Assembly (NCBI RefSeq): GCF_050948215.1
Contig: NW_027488930.1
Span: forward strand, 142,042 to 206,041
Source of the DNA: Halictus rubicundus
Lineage: Eukaryota > Arthropoda > Insecta > Hymenoptera > Halictidae
DNA length: 64,000 nt
Direction of reading: 5' to 3'
The notes under the pieces were generated by a model. That model had not been told where the DNA came from. It saw nothing but the letters and a program-made list of their open reading frames with translations, and searched no databases. Positions 12,904 through 26,200 of this stretch are shown here, one piece after another. The position numbers and the translations under genes are program-made. The stretch's first letter is position 1; every line of letters begins with the position of its first letter.

Positions 12904-14479
12904 AGATAGGATAGAGGATAGGATAGGATGGATGATAGGATATGACAGAGGATAGGATAGTTTAGAGTATAGGATTAGATAGAGAAAAGGATAGGGTATA
13001 GGATAGAGAATAGGATAGGATATAGGATATTATAGGATAGAGGATAGGATAGGATACAGGATACGATATGATAGACGATAGGGTAGGATGGAGGATAGGA
13101 TAGGATAGAGGACAGGATGGAATAGAGGATGTGATAGGATAGAGGATAGGATAGGATAGAGTATGGGATAGAGGATGGAGGATAGGATAGGATAGAGGAT
13201 AAAATAGGATAGAGGTTGGGATAGGATGGATGATAGGATATGATAGAGGATAGGATACGATAGAGGATAGGATAGGATAGAGGATAGGATAGGATAGACG
13301 ATAGAGGATAGGATGGATGATAGGATATGATAGAGGATAAGATACGATAGAGGATAGGATAGGATAGGATACAGGATAGGATAGGATAGAGGATAGGGTA
13401 GGATAGAGGATAGGATAGGATAGAGGATAGTATAGGGTAGAGGATAGGATAGAGTATAGGATAGAGGATGGCGGATACGATAGGATATTAGGATAGGATT
13501 GGGCAGCGGATAGGATAGGATGGAGAATATTATTGGGTAGACGATAGGATAGGATACAGGATATGAAAGGATAGAGGATAGGATAGGAAAGAGGATACGA
13601 TAGGATAGAGGGTAGAATAGGATTGACGATAGGATTGGATAGCGGATATTATAGGATGGAGAATATTATTGGATAGACGATAGGATAGGATACAGGATAG
13701 GAAATGATAGAGGATAGGATAGAATAGAGGATAGGATAGGATAGAGGATAGAATAGGAAAGAGGATAGGATAGAGGATACGATAGGACGGAGGATAGGAT
13801 ATAGTATAGGATAGAGGATAGGATAGGACAGAGGATCGGATAGAGTATAGGATAGAGGATGCAGGATAGGATAGGATAGAGGATAGGATAGGATAGAGGA
13901 TAGGATAGGATAGAGGATGGCGGAGAGGATAGGATGGAGGATGGGATAGAATAGGGGATAGGATAGGATAGAGCATAGGATAGGATAGAGGATAGGATAG
14001 GATGGAGGATAGGATAGGATAGAGGATACGATATGATATGGGATTGGATCGGATAGAGGATACGATATGATAGAGGATAGGATAGGATAGAGAATAAGAT
14101 AGGAATGACGATAGAGGAAGCGATTTATGATAGGTTATGATAGACGATGGGATAGCATAGAGGATAGGATAGTATAGAGGATAGGATAGGATAGAGGATA
14201 GGACAGGATAGAGGATAGGATAGAAAGGAGGATAGGATAGGATAGAGGATAGGATAGGATAGAGGATAGGATAGGATACAGGATAGGAAAGGATAGAGGA
14301 TAGGATAGGAAAGAGGATACGATAGGATAGAGGATAGAATAGGATTGAGGATAGGATTGGATAGCAGATACTATAGGATGCAGAATATTATTGGATAGAC
14401 GATAGGATAGGATACAGGATAGGAAAGGATAGAGGATAGGATAGGATAGAGCATAGGATAGGATAGAGGATAGGATAGG

Positions 14480-17380
14480 ATGGAGGATAGGATAGGATAG
14501 AGGATACGATATGATGTGGGATTGGATCGGATAGAGGATACGATATGATAGAGGATAGGATAGGATAGAGAATAAGATAGGAATGACGATAGAGGATGCG
14601 ATGTATGATAGGTTATGAAAGACGATGGGATAGCATAGAGGATAGAATAGTATAGAGGATAGGATAGGATAGAGGATAGGATAGGATAGAGGACAGGACA
14701 GAATGGAGGATAGGATAGGATAGAGGATAGGATAGGATAGAGGATAGGATAGGGTACAGGATAGGAAAGGATAGAGGATAGGATAGGATAGAGGATACGA
14801 TACGATAGAGGATAGGATAGGATGGAGGATAGGATAGATGATACGATATAAGATGGAGGGTAGCGTAGGATAGAGGATAGGTTAGGATGGGATGGAGGAT
14901 AGTATAGGATAGACGATAGAGGAAAGGATGGTTGATAGGAAAGGATAGAGGATAGGATATTTTAGAGGATAGGATAGGATGGAGGATAGGATAGGATAGA
15001 GGATAGGATAGGATAGACGATAGAGGATAGGATGGATGATAGGATATGATAGAGGATAGGATAGGATAGAAGATAGGATAGGATAGAGGATAGGATAGAG
15101 TATAGGATAGAGGATGGAGGATAGGATAGGATAGACGATAGAGGATAGGATGGATGATGGGATATGATACAGGATAGGATAGGATAGAGGATAAGATGGG
15201 ATAGAGGATAGGATAGGATAGACGATAGAGGATAGGATGGATGATGGGATGTGATAGAGGATAGGATAGGATAGAGAGTAGGAGAGGATAGGAAACAGGA
15301 TAGGATAGGATAGAGGATAGGATAGGATAGAGGATAGGATAGGATAGAGGATCGGGTAGGATAGAGGATAGGATAGGATGGATGATAGGATATGACAGAG
15401 GATAGGATAGTATAGAGTATAGGATTGGATAGAGAATGGGATATGATTGGGATAGATAGATAGGATAGATAATAGAGTATAGGATTGGATAGAGGATACG
15501 ATATGACAGAGGATAGGATAGGATAGACGATAGAGGATGCGAAGGATGATAGTATAGGATAGAGGATACGATATGATAGAGAATAGGATAGGATAGAGGA
15601 TAAGATAGGAATGACGATAGAGGATCCGATGGATGATAGGTTATGATAGACGATAGGATAGCATAGAGGATAGGATAGTATAGAGGATAGGATAGGATAG
15701 AGGATAGGATAGGATAGAGGATAGGATAGAATGGAGGATAGGATAGGATAGAGGATCGGATAGGATAGAGGATAGGATAGGATAGAGGATAGGATAGTAT
15801 ACAGGATAGGAAAGGATAGAGGATAGGATGGATGATAGGATATGATAGACGATAGGATAGCATAGAGGATAGGATAGTATAGAGGATAGGATAGGATAGA
15901 GGATAGGAAAGGATAGAGGATAGGATAGAATGGAGGATAGGATAGGATAGAGGATAGGATAGGATAGAGGATAGGATAGGATAGAGGATAGGATAGGATA
16001 CAGGATAGGAAAGGATAGAGGATAGGATGGATGATAGGATATGATAGAGGATAGAATAGGATTGAGGGTACGATTGGGTAGAGGAGAGGATAGGATAGGA
16101 TAGAGGATGGGATGCGATAAAGGATACGATATTATAGAGGATAGGATAATATAGGGGATAGGATAGGATAGAGGATAGGATAGGATAGAAGATAGGATAT
16201 GTTAGAGGATAGGATAGGATAGGATAGGATAGAGGATAGGATAGAGGATAGAGGATAGGATAGGATAGTGGATAGGATAGGATAGACAATAGGATAGGAA
16301 AGAGGATAGGATAGGATAGAGGATAGGATAGGATAGAGGATAGGATAGGATAGAGGATAGGATAGGCTACAGGATAGGATAGGATAGAGGATAGGATAGG
16401 ATAGAGGATAGGATAATAGAGAAGGATAGAATAGGATAGAGGATAGGATAGAGGACAGGATAGGTTAGAGGATAGGATAGGATAGAGGATAGGATATGAT
16501 AGAGGATAGGATAGGATAGAGGATAGGATAGGATAGAGGATAGGATAGGATAGAGGATAGGATAGGATTGAGGATAGGATTGGTGAGAGGATAGGATAGG
16601 ATAAAGGATAGGATAGGATAGACAATAGGATAGGAAAGAGGATAGGATAGGATAGAGAATGGGATAGGATAGAGGATAGGATAGGATAGGATAGGATAGA
16701 GGATAGGATAGGATAGCGGATAGGATAGGATAGGATAGAGGATAGGATAGGATAGAGGATAGGATAGGATAGAGGATAGGATAGGATAGAGGATAGGATA
16801 GGATAGAGGATAGGATAGGATAGAGGATAGGATAGGATAGAGGATAGGATAGGATAGAGGATAGGATAGGATAGAGGATAGGATAGGATAGAGGATAGGA
16901 TAGGATAGAGGATAGGATAGGATAGAGGATAGGATAGGATAGAGGATAGGATAGGATAGAGGATAGGATAGGATAGAGGATAGGATAGGATAGAGGATAG
17001 GATAGGATAGAGGATAGGATAGGATAGAGGATAGGATAGGATAGAGGATAGGATAGGATAGAGGATAGGATAGGATAGAGGATAGGATAGGGGATAGGAT
17101 AGGATAGAGGATAGGATAGGATAGAGGATAGGATAGGATAGAGGATAGGATAGGATAGAGGATAGGATAGGATAGGATAGGATAGAGGATAGGATAGGAT
17201 AGAGGATAGGATAGGATAGAGGATAGGATACGATAGAGGATAGGATAGGATAGAGGATAGGATAGGATAGAGGATAGGATATGTTAGAGGATAGGATAGG
17301 ATAGGATAGAGGATAGGATAGAGGATAGGATAGAGGATAGAGGATAGGATAGGATAGTGGATAGGATAGGATAGACAATA
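14480..17380 (+). repeat. Region V: satellite becoming regular to the right
   Basis: The left half carries old-type strings: ATGATGTGGGATTGG at 14,511, GGGTAGCGTAGG, GGAATGACGATAGAGG and GGATCCGATGG near 15,622. The right half (from about 16,080) is much more uniform, with GGCTACAGG, GATAATAGAGAAGG and GATTGGTGAGAGG variants that recur in regions VI and VIII. The longest stop-free minus-strand stretch of the window (14,613-17,378, 921 codons) falls here. It reads only the 17-residue repeat peptide and is not annotated as a gene. Confidence 0.8.
16738..17077 (+). repeat. Perfect run of twenty 17-mers
   Basis: Twenty exact, uninterrupted GAGGATAGGATAGGATA copies (340 bp) form the longest perfect run I found in the window. 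It starts after a 22-bp-type stretch with GCGGATA and ends where a 12-bp monomer is followed by GGGGATA. Such a run marks recent local amplification. Confidence 0.85.
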
Positions 17381-17539
17381 GGATAGGAAAGAGGATAGGA
17401 TAGGATAGAGGATAGGATAGGATAGAGGATAGGATAGGATAGAGGATAGGATAGGCTAGAGGATAGGATAGGATAGAGGATAGGATATTATAGAGGATAG
17501 TATAGGATAGAGGATAGGATAGGATAGAGGATAGGATAG

Positions 17540-17640
17540 GATAGAGGATAGGATAGGATAGGATAGGATAGAGGATAGGATAGAGGATAGAGGATAGGAT
17601 AGGATAGTGGATAGGATAGGATAGAGCAGACTATAGGGGA
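17540..17640 (+). repeat. Marker module C (first copy): length-coded run ending in GAGCAGACTATAGGGG
   Basis: Leftmost copy of an element I counted 42 times, all right of 17.6 kb. In most copies GAGCAGACTATAGGGG is preceded by a fixed series of monomer lengths: a 22-mer (four pentamers), a 12-mer, a 7-mer, a 17-mer, then a 17-mer starting GTGGATA. CAGAC positions are 17,627, 20,005, 20,665, 23,099, 24,220, 25,315, 25,742, 26,572, 27,034, 27,558, 28,019, 28,876, 28,905, 29,857, 30,517, 31,762, 31,791, 34,867, 36,112, 36,141, 39,603, 39,700, 40,161, 40,974, 41,435, 41,697, 41,794, 42,391, 43,221, 43,682, 44,189, 45,684, 50,597, 51,883, 52,713, 53,174, 53,681, 56,065, 60,978, 62,264, 63,281 and 63,310. 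Some, such as 24,220, lack the 7-mer. Confidence 0.8.
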
Positions 17641-17766
17641 TAGAATAGGATAGAGGATAGGATAGGATAGAGGATACGATATTATGGAGGATAGGATAGT
17701 ATAGACGATAGGATCGGATAGAGAATAGGACAGGGCATTGGATAGGAAGGAGGATAGGATAGGATA

Positions 17767-18021
17767 GAGGATAGGATAGGATAGAGGATAGGATAGGATA
17801 GAGGATAGGATAGGATAGAGGATAGGATAGGATAGAGGATAGGATAGGATAGAGGATAGGATAGGATAGAGGATAGGATAGGATAGAGGATAGGATAGGA
17901 TAGAGGATAGGATAGGATAGAGGATAGGATAGGATAGAGGATAGGATAGGATAGAGGATAGGATAGGATAGAGGATAGGATAGGATAGAGGATAGGATAG
18001 GATAGAGGATAGGATAGGATA
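17767..18021 (+). repeat. Perfect run of fifteen 17-mers
   Basis: Fifteen exact monomers follow the GGGCATTGGATAGGAAGG marker. The run ends at a monomer with GGATAAGATA. The equivalent run at 20,805-21,059 has the same length and the same ending, as expected from the 3,038-bp duplication. Confidence 0.85.
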
Positions 18022-20144
18022 GAGGATAGGATAAGATAGAGGATAGGATAGGATAGAGGATAGGATAGGATAGAGGATAGAATAGGATAGAGGATAGGAT
18101 AGGATAGAGGATAGGATAGGATAGAGGATAGGATAGGATAGAGGATAGGATAGGATAGAGGATAGGATAGGATAGAGGATAGGATAGGATAGGGGATAGG
18201 ATGGATGATAGGATATGATAGAGGATAGAATAGGATTGAGGGTACGATTGGGTAGAGGAGAGGATAGGATAGGATAGAGGATAGGATAGGATAGAGGATA
18301 GGATAGGATAGAGGATAAGATAGGAATGACGATAGAGGATCCGATGGATGATAGGTTATGATAGACGATAGGATAGCATAGAGGATAGGATAGTATAGAG
18401 GATAGGATAGGATAGAGGATAGGATAGGATAGAGGATAGGATAGAATGGAGGATAGGATAGGATAGAGGATAGGATAGGATAGAGGATAGGATAGGATAT
18501 AGGATAGGATAGGATACAGGATAGGAAAGGATAGAGGATAGGATGGATGATAGGATATGATAGAGGATAGAATAGGATTGAGGGTACGATTGGGTAGAGG
18601 AGAGGATAGGATAGGATAGAGGATGGGATGGGATAAAGGATACGATATTATAGAGGATAGGATAGGATAGGGGATAGGATAGGATAGAGGATAGGATAGG
18701 ATAGAGGATAGGATATGTTAGAGGATAGGATAGGATAGGATAGAGGATAGGATAGAGGATAGAGGATAGGATAGGATAGTGGATAGGATAGGATAGACAA
18801 TAGGATAGGAAAGAGGATAGGATACGATAGAGGATAGGATAGGATAGAGGATAGGATAGGATAGAGGATAGGATAGGCTACAGGATAGGATAGGATAGAG
18901 GATAGGATAGGATAGAGGATAGGATAATAGAGAAGGATAGAATAGGATAGAGGATAGGATAGAGGATAGGATAGGTTAGAGGATAGGATAGGATAGAGGA
19001 TAGGATAGGATAGAGGATAGGATAGGATAGAGGATAGGATAGGATAGAGGATAGGATAGGATAGAGGATAGGATAGGATTGAGGATAGGATTGGTGAGAG
19101 GATAGGATAGGATAAAGGATAGGATAGGATAGACAATAGGATAGGAAAGAGGATAGGATAGGATAGAGAATGGGATAGGATAGAGGATAGGATAGGATAG
19201 GATAGGATAGAGGATAGGATAGGATAGCGGATAGGATAGGATAGGATAGGATAGGATAGGATAGAGGATAGGATAGGATAGAGGATAAGATAGGATAGAG
19301 GATAGGATAGGATAGAGGATAGGATAGGATAGAGGAGAGGATAGGATAGAGGATAGGATAGGATAGAGGATAGGATAGGATAGAGGATAGGATAGGATAG
19401 AGGATAGGATAGGATAGAGGATAGGATAGGATAGAGGATAGGATAGGATAGAGGATAGGATAGGATAGGATAGGATAGAGGATAGGATAGGATAGAGGAT
19501 AGGATAGGATAGAGGATAGGATACGATAGAGGATAGGATAGGATAGAGGATAGGATAGGATAGAGGATAGGATAGGATACAGGATAGGATAGGATAGAGG
19601 ATCGGATAGGATAGACGATAGGATAGGATAGTGGATAGGATAGGATAGAGGATAAGATAGGATAGAGGATAGGATATGTTAGAGGATAGGATAGGATAGG
19701 ATAGAGGATAGGATAGAGGATAGAGGATAGGATAGGATAGTGGATAGGATAGGATAGACAATAGGATAGGAAAGAGGATAGGATAGGATAGAGGATAGGA
19801 TAGGATAGAGGATAGGATAGGATAGAGGATAGGATAGGCTAGAGGATAGGATAGGATAGAGGATAGGATAGGATAGAGGATAGTATAGGATAGAGGATAG
19901 GATAGGATAGAGGATAGGATAGGATAGAGGATAGGATAGGATAGGATAGAGGATAGGATAGAGGATAGAGGATAGGATAGGATAGTGGATAGGATAGGAT
20001 AGAGCAGACTATAGGGGATAGAATAGGATAGAGGATAGGATAGGATAGAGGATACGATATTATGGAGGATAGGATAGTATAGACGATAGGATCGGATAGA
20101 GAATAGGACAGGGCATTGGATAGGAAGGAGGATAGGATAGGATA

Positions 20145-20416
20145 GAGGATAGGATAGGATAGAGGATAGGATAGGATAGAGGATAGGATAGGATAGAGGA
20201 TAGGATAGGATAGAGGATAGGATAGGATAGAGGATAGGATAGGATAGAGGATAGGATAGGATAGAGGATAGGATAGGATAGAGGATAGGATAGGATAGAG
20301 GATAGGATAGGATAGAGGATAGGATAGGATAGAGGATAGGATAGGATAGAGGATAGGATAGGATAGAGGATAGGATAGGATAGAGGATAGGATAGGATAG
20401 AGGATAGGATAGGATA
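20145..20416 (+). repeat. Perfect run of sixteen 17-mers
   Basis: Sixteen exact monomers follow the marker of the 660-bp partial copy. The run ends at a monomer with GATAGAATAGG. In contrast to the 17,767 and 20,805 runs, it lacks the GGATAAGATA monomer. Confidence 0.85.
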
Positions 20417-20804
20417 GAGGATAGAATAGGATAGAGGATAGGATAGGATAGAGGATAGGATAGGATAGACGATAGGATAGGATAGTGGATAGGATAGGAT
20501 AGAGGATAAGATAGGATAGAGGATAGGATATTATAGAGGATAGTATAGGATAGAGGATAGGATAGGATAGAGGATAGGATAGGATAGATTATAGGATAGG
20601 ATAGGATAGAGGATAGGATAGAGGATAGAGGATAGGATAGGATAGTGGATAGGATAGGATAGAGCAGACTATAGGGGATAGAATAGGATAGAGGATAGGA
20701 TAGGATAGAGGATACGATATTATGGAGGATAGGATAGTATAGACGATAGGATCGGATAGAGAATAGGACAGGGCATTGGATAGGAAGGAGGATAGGATAG
20801 GATA

Positions 20805-21059
20805 GAGGATAGGATAGGATAGAGGATAGGATAGGATAGAGGATAGGATAGGATAGAGGATAGGATAGGATAGAGGATAGGATAGGATAGAGGATAGGAT
20901 AGGATAGAGGATAGGATAGGATAGAGGATAGGATAGGATAGAGGATAGGATAGGATAGAGGATAGGATAGGATAGAGGATAGGATAGGATAGAGGATAGG
21001 ATAGGATAGAGGATAGGATAGGATAGAGGATAGGATAGGATAGAGGATAGGATAGGATA
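20805..21059 (+). repeat. Perfect run of fifteen 17-mers (duplicate of 17,767 run)
   Basis: This run has the same length, left flank (GGAAGG marker) and terminating GGATAAGATA monomer as the run 3,038 bp upstream. It is part of the second full copy of the region VI higher-order repeat. Confidence 0.85.
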
Positions 21060-23210
21060 GAGGATAGGATAAGATAGAGGATAGGATAGGATAGAGGATA
21101 GGATAGGATAGAGGATAGAATAGGATAGAGGATAGGATAGGATAGAGGATAGGATAGGATAGAGGATAGGATAGGATAGAGGATAGGATAGGATAGAGGA
21201 TAGGATAGGATAGAGGATAGGATAGGATAGAGGATAGGATAGGATAGGATAGAGGATAGGATAGGATAGGGGATAGGATGGATGATAGGATATGATAGAG
21301 GATAGAATAGGATTGAGGGTACGATTGGGTAGAGGAGAGGATAGGATAGGATAGAGGATAGGATAGGATAGAGGATAGGATAGGATAGAGGATAAGATAG
21401 GAATGACGATAGAGGATCCGATGGATGATAGGTTATGATAGACGATAGGATAGCATAGAGGATAGGATAGTATAGAGGATAGGATAGGATAGAGGATAGG
21501 ATAGGATAGAGGATAGGATAGAATGGAGGATAGGATAGGATAGAGGATAGGATAGGATAGAGGATAGGATAGGATATAGGATAGGATAGGATACAGGATA
21601 GGAAAGGATAGAGGATAGGATGGATGATAGGATATGATAGAGGATAGAATAGGATTGAGGGTACGATTGGGTAGAGGAGAGGATAGGATAGGATAGAGGA
21701 TGGGATGGGATAAAGGATACGATATTATAGAGGCTAGGATAGGATAGGGGATAGGATAGGATAGAGGATAGGATAGGATAGAGGATAGGATATGTTAGAG
21801 GATAGGATAGGATAGGATAGAGGATAGGATAGAGGATAGAGGATAGGATAGGATAGTGGATAGGATAGGATAGACAATAGGATAGGAAAGAGGATAGGAT
21901 ACGATAGAGGATAGGATAGGATAGAGGATAGTATAGGATAGAGGATAGGATAGGCTACAGGATAGGATAGGATAGAGGATAGGATAGGATAGAGGATAGG
22001 ATAATAGAGAAGGATAGAATAGGATAGAGGATAGGATAGAGGATAGGATAGGTTAGAGGATAGGATAGGATAGAGGATAGGATAGGATAGAGGATAGGAT
22101 AGGATAGAGGATAGGATAGGATAGAGGATAGGATAGGATAGAGGATAGGATAGGATAGAGGATAGGATAGGATTGAGGATAGGATTGGTGAGAGGATAGG
22201 ATAGGATAAAGGATAGGATAGGATAGACAATAGGATAGGAAAGAGGATAGGATAGGATAGAGAATGGGACAGGATAGAGGATAGGATAGGATAGGATAGG
22301 ATAGAGGATAGGATAGGATAGCGGATAGGATAGGATAGGATAGGATAGGATAGGATAGAGGATAGGATAGGATAGAGGATAGGATAGGATAGAGGATAGG
22401 ATAGGATAGAGGATAGGATAGGATAGAGGAGAGGATAGGATAGAGGATAGGATAGGATAGAGGATAGGATAGGATAGAGGATAGGATAGGATAGAGGATA
22501 GGATAGGATAGAGGATAGGATAGGATAGAGGATAGGATAGGATAGAGGATAGGATAGGATAGGATAGGATAGAGGATAGGATAGGATAGAGGATAGGATA
22601 GGATAGAGGATAGGATACGATAGAGGATAGGATAGGATAGAGGATAGGATAGGATAGAGGATAGGATAGGATACAGGATAGGATAGGATAGAGGATCGGA
22701 TAGGATAGACGATAGGATAGGATAGTGGATAGGATAGGATAGAGGATAAGATAGGATAGAGGATAGGATATGTTAGAGGATATGATAGGATAGGATAGAG
22801 GATAGGATAGAGGATAGAGGATAGGATAGGATAGTGGATAGGATAGGATAGACAATAGGATAGGAAAGAGGATAGGATAGGATAGAGGATAGGATAGGAT
22901 AGAGGATAGGATAGGATAGAGGATAGGATAGGCTAGAGGATAGGATAGGATAGAGGATAGGATAGGATAGAGGATAGTATAGGATAGAGGATAGGATAGG
23001 ATAGAGGATAGGATAGGATAGAGGATAGGATAGGATAGGATAGAGGATAGGATAGAGGATAAAGGATAGGATAGGATAGTGGATAGGATAGGATAGAGCA
23101 GACTATAGGGGATAGAATAGGATAGAGGATAGGATAGGATAGAGGATACGATATTATGGAGGATAGGATAGTATAGACGATAGGATCGGATAGAGAATAG
23201 GACAGGGCAT

Positions 23211-26200
23211 TGGATAGGAAAGACGATAGGATAGGATAGAGAATGGGATAGGATAGAGGATAGGATAGGATAGAGGATAGGATAGGATGGAGGATAGGAT
23301 AGGATAGAGGATAGGATAGGATAGAGGATAGGATAGGATAGAGGATAGGATAGGATAGAGGATAGGATAGGATAGAGGATAGGATAGGATAGAGGATAGG
23401 ATAGGATAGAGGATAGGATAGGATAGAGGATAGGATAGGATAGAGGATAGGATAGGATAGAGGATAGGATAGGATAGAGGATAGGATAGGATAGAGGATA
23501 GGATAGGATAGAGGATAGGATAGGATAGAGGATAGAATAGGATAGAGGATAGGATAGGATAGAGGATAGGATAGGAAAGGGAAAGGATAGGATAGGATAA
23601 AGAATGGGATAGGATAGAGGATAGGATAGGATAGAGGATAGGATAGGATAGAGGATAGGATAGGATAGAGGATAGGATAGGATAGAGGATAGGATAGGAT
23701 AGAGGATAGGATAGGATACAGGATAGGATAGGATAGAGGATAGGATAGGCTAGAGGATAGGATAGGATAGAGGATAGGATAGGATAGGATAGAGGATAGG
23801 ATAGGATAGAGGATAGGATAGGATAGGGGATAGGATAGGATAGAGGATAGGATAGGATAAAGGTTTGGATAGGATAGAGGATAGGATAGGATAGAGGATA
23901 CGAAATAGGATTGGATAGGATAGCGGATAGGATAGGAAAGAGGATAGGATAGGATAGAGAATGGGATAGGATAGAGGATAGGATAGGATAGAGGATAGGA
24001 TAGGATAGAGGATAGGATAGGATAGAGGATAGGATATGATAGAGGATAGGATAGGATAGGATAGAGGATAGGATAGGATAGAGGATAGGATAGGATAGAG
24101 GATAGGATAGGATAGAGGATAGGATAGGATAGAGGATAGGGTAGGATAGAGGATAGGATAGGATAGGATAGAGGATAGGATAGAGGATAGGATAGGATAG
24201 TGGATAGGATAGGATAGAGCAGACTATAGGGGATAGGATAGGATAGAGGATAGGATAGGATAGATGATATTATAGGATAGAGGATAGGATAGGATAGAGG
24301 ATACGATATTATAGAGGATAGGATAGTATAGACGATAGGATCGGATAGAGAATAGGACAGGGCATTGGATAGGAAAGAGGATAGGATAGGATAGAGGATA
24401 GGATAGGATATAGGATAGAATAGGATAGAGGATAGGATAGGATAGAGGATAGGATAGGATAGAGGATAGGATAGGATAGAGGATAGGATAGGATAGGATA
24501 GAGGATAGGATAGGCTAGAGGATAGGATAGGATAGAGGATAGGATAGGATAGAGGATAGTATAGGATAGAGGATAGGATAGGATAGAGGATAGGATAGGA
24601 TAGAGGATAGGATATAATAGAGGATAGGATAGGATAGACGATAGGATATGATAGACGATAGGATAGGATAGAGGATAGGATAGGATAGAGGATAGGATAG
24701 GATAGAGGATAGGATAGGATAGAGGATGGGATGGGATAAAGGATACGATATTATAGAGGATAGGATAGGATAGGATAGAGGATATGATCGGATAGAGGAT
24801 AGGATAGGATAGAGGATAGGATAGGATAGAGGATAGTATAGGATAGAGGATAGGATAGGATTGAGGATAGGATTGGTGAGAGGATAGGATAGGATAGACA
24901 ATAGGATAGGAAAGACGATAGGATAGGATAGAGAATGGGATAGGATAGAGGATAGGATAGGATAGAGGATAGGATAGGATATCGGATAGGATTGGATAGA
25001 GGATAGGATACGATAGAGGATAGGATAGGATAGAGGATTGGATAGGATAGAGGATAGGATAGGATAGAGGATAGGATAGGATAGAGGATAGGATAGGATA
25101 GAGGATAGGATAGGATAGAGGATCGGATAGGATAGACGATAGGATAGGATAGAGGATAGGATAGGATAGACGATAGGATAGGATAGTGGATAGGATAGGA
25201 TAGAGGATAGGATAGGATAGAGGATAGGATATGTTAGAGGATAGGATAGGATAGGATAGAGGATAGGATAGAGGATAGAGGATAGGATAGGATAGTGGAT
25301 AGGATAGGATAGAGCAGACTATAGGGGATAGGATAGGATAGAGGATACGATAGGATAGAGGAAAGGATAGGATAGAGGATAGGATAGGATAGAGGATAGT
25401 ATAGGATAGAGGATAGGATAGGATTGAGGATAGGATTGGGGAGAGGATAGGATAGGATAAAGGATAGGATAGGATAGACAATAGGATAGGAAAGAGGATA
25501 GGATAGGATAGAGAATGGGATAGGATAGAGGATAGGATAGGATAGAGGATAGGATAGGCTAGAGGATAGGATAGGATAGAGGATAGGATAGGATAGAGGA
25601 TAGTATAGGATAGAGGATAGGATAGGATAGAGGATAGGATAGGATAGAGGATAGGATAGGATAGAGGATAGGATAGGATAGGATAGAGGATAGGATAGAG
25701 GATAGAGGATAGGATAGGATAGTGGATAGGATAGGATAGAGCAGACTATAGGGGATAGGATAGGATAGAGGATAGGATAGGATAGAGGATAGGATAGGAT
25801 AGAGGATAGGATAGGATAGAGGATAGAATAGGATAGAGGATAGGGTAGGATAGAGGATAGGATAGGATAGAGGATAGGATAGGATAGAGGATAGGATAGG
25901 ATAGATGATATTATAGGATAGAGGATAGGATAGGATAGAGGATACGATATTATAGAGGATAGGATAGTATAGACGATAGGATCGGATAGAGAATAGGACA
26001 GGGCATTGGATAGGAAAGAGGATAGGATAGGATAGAGGATAGGATAGGATATAGGATAGAATAGGATAGAGGATAGGATAGGATAGAGGATAGGATAGGA
26101 TAGAGGATAGGATAGGATAGAGGATAGGATAGGATAGACAATAGGATAGGAAAGACGATAGGATAGGATAGAGAATGGGATAGGATAGAGGATAGGATAG

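Larger units (their letters stand above)
12441..14480 (+). repeat. Region IV: variant-rich transition segment
   Basis: Monomers here are more diverged than elsewhere: TATAGGATTGG, GGATGGCGG, GCAGGATAGG, GGAAAGAGG and AGGATATTAGG all appear, and few 17-mers are perfect. The GTTTAGAGTATAGG string of region I returns once (12,960). The region holds the only clear orientation switch of the window (about 12,847-12,882). There is no sign of a transposon, target-site duplication or gene around it. Confidence 0.75.
17381..23210 (+). repeat. Region VI: higher-order repeat of about 3.04-3.09 kb
   Basis: The block starting with GAGCAGACTATAGGGG (C of CAGAC at 17,627) recurs at 20,665, an offset of 3,038 bp. 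The internal string GGATGGATGAT at 18,199 recurs at 21,276 (3,077), and the next CAGAC at 20,005 recurs at 23,099 (3,094). A partial copy (20,005-20,664, 660 bp) is inserted between the two full ones. The rising offset reflects small additions in the second copy: 39 bp over the first part and 17 bp (one monomer) over the second. All four starts share the same marker form, with TATGGAGG before the GGGCATTGG element and GGAAGG (GGAAAG in the last) after it. Confidence 0.8.

Noticed and set aside
15622..15627. Recurrent GGATCC sites as cloning scars
   Set aside because: GGATCC sits within a conserved satellite string (GATAGAGGATCCGATGG) and recurs with it near 18,330, 21,415, 32,955 and 33,350, so it is native sequence.
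14613..17378. 921-codon minus-strand open frame, and all other long minus-strand open frames in the window
   Set aside because: They translate the satellite monomer in rotation (YPILSSILSYPLSYPIL), have no start context, domain or codon signature, and overlap in several frames. Their ends are set by chance variants that create a stop or a Met codon.
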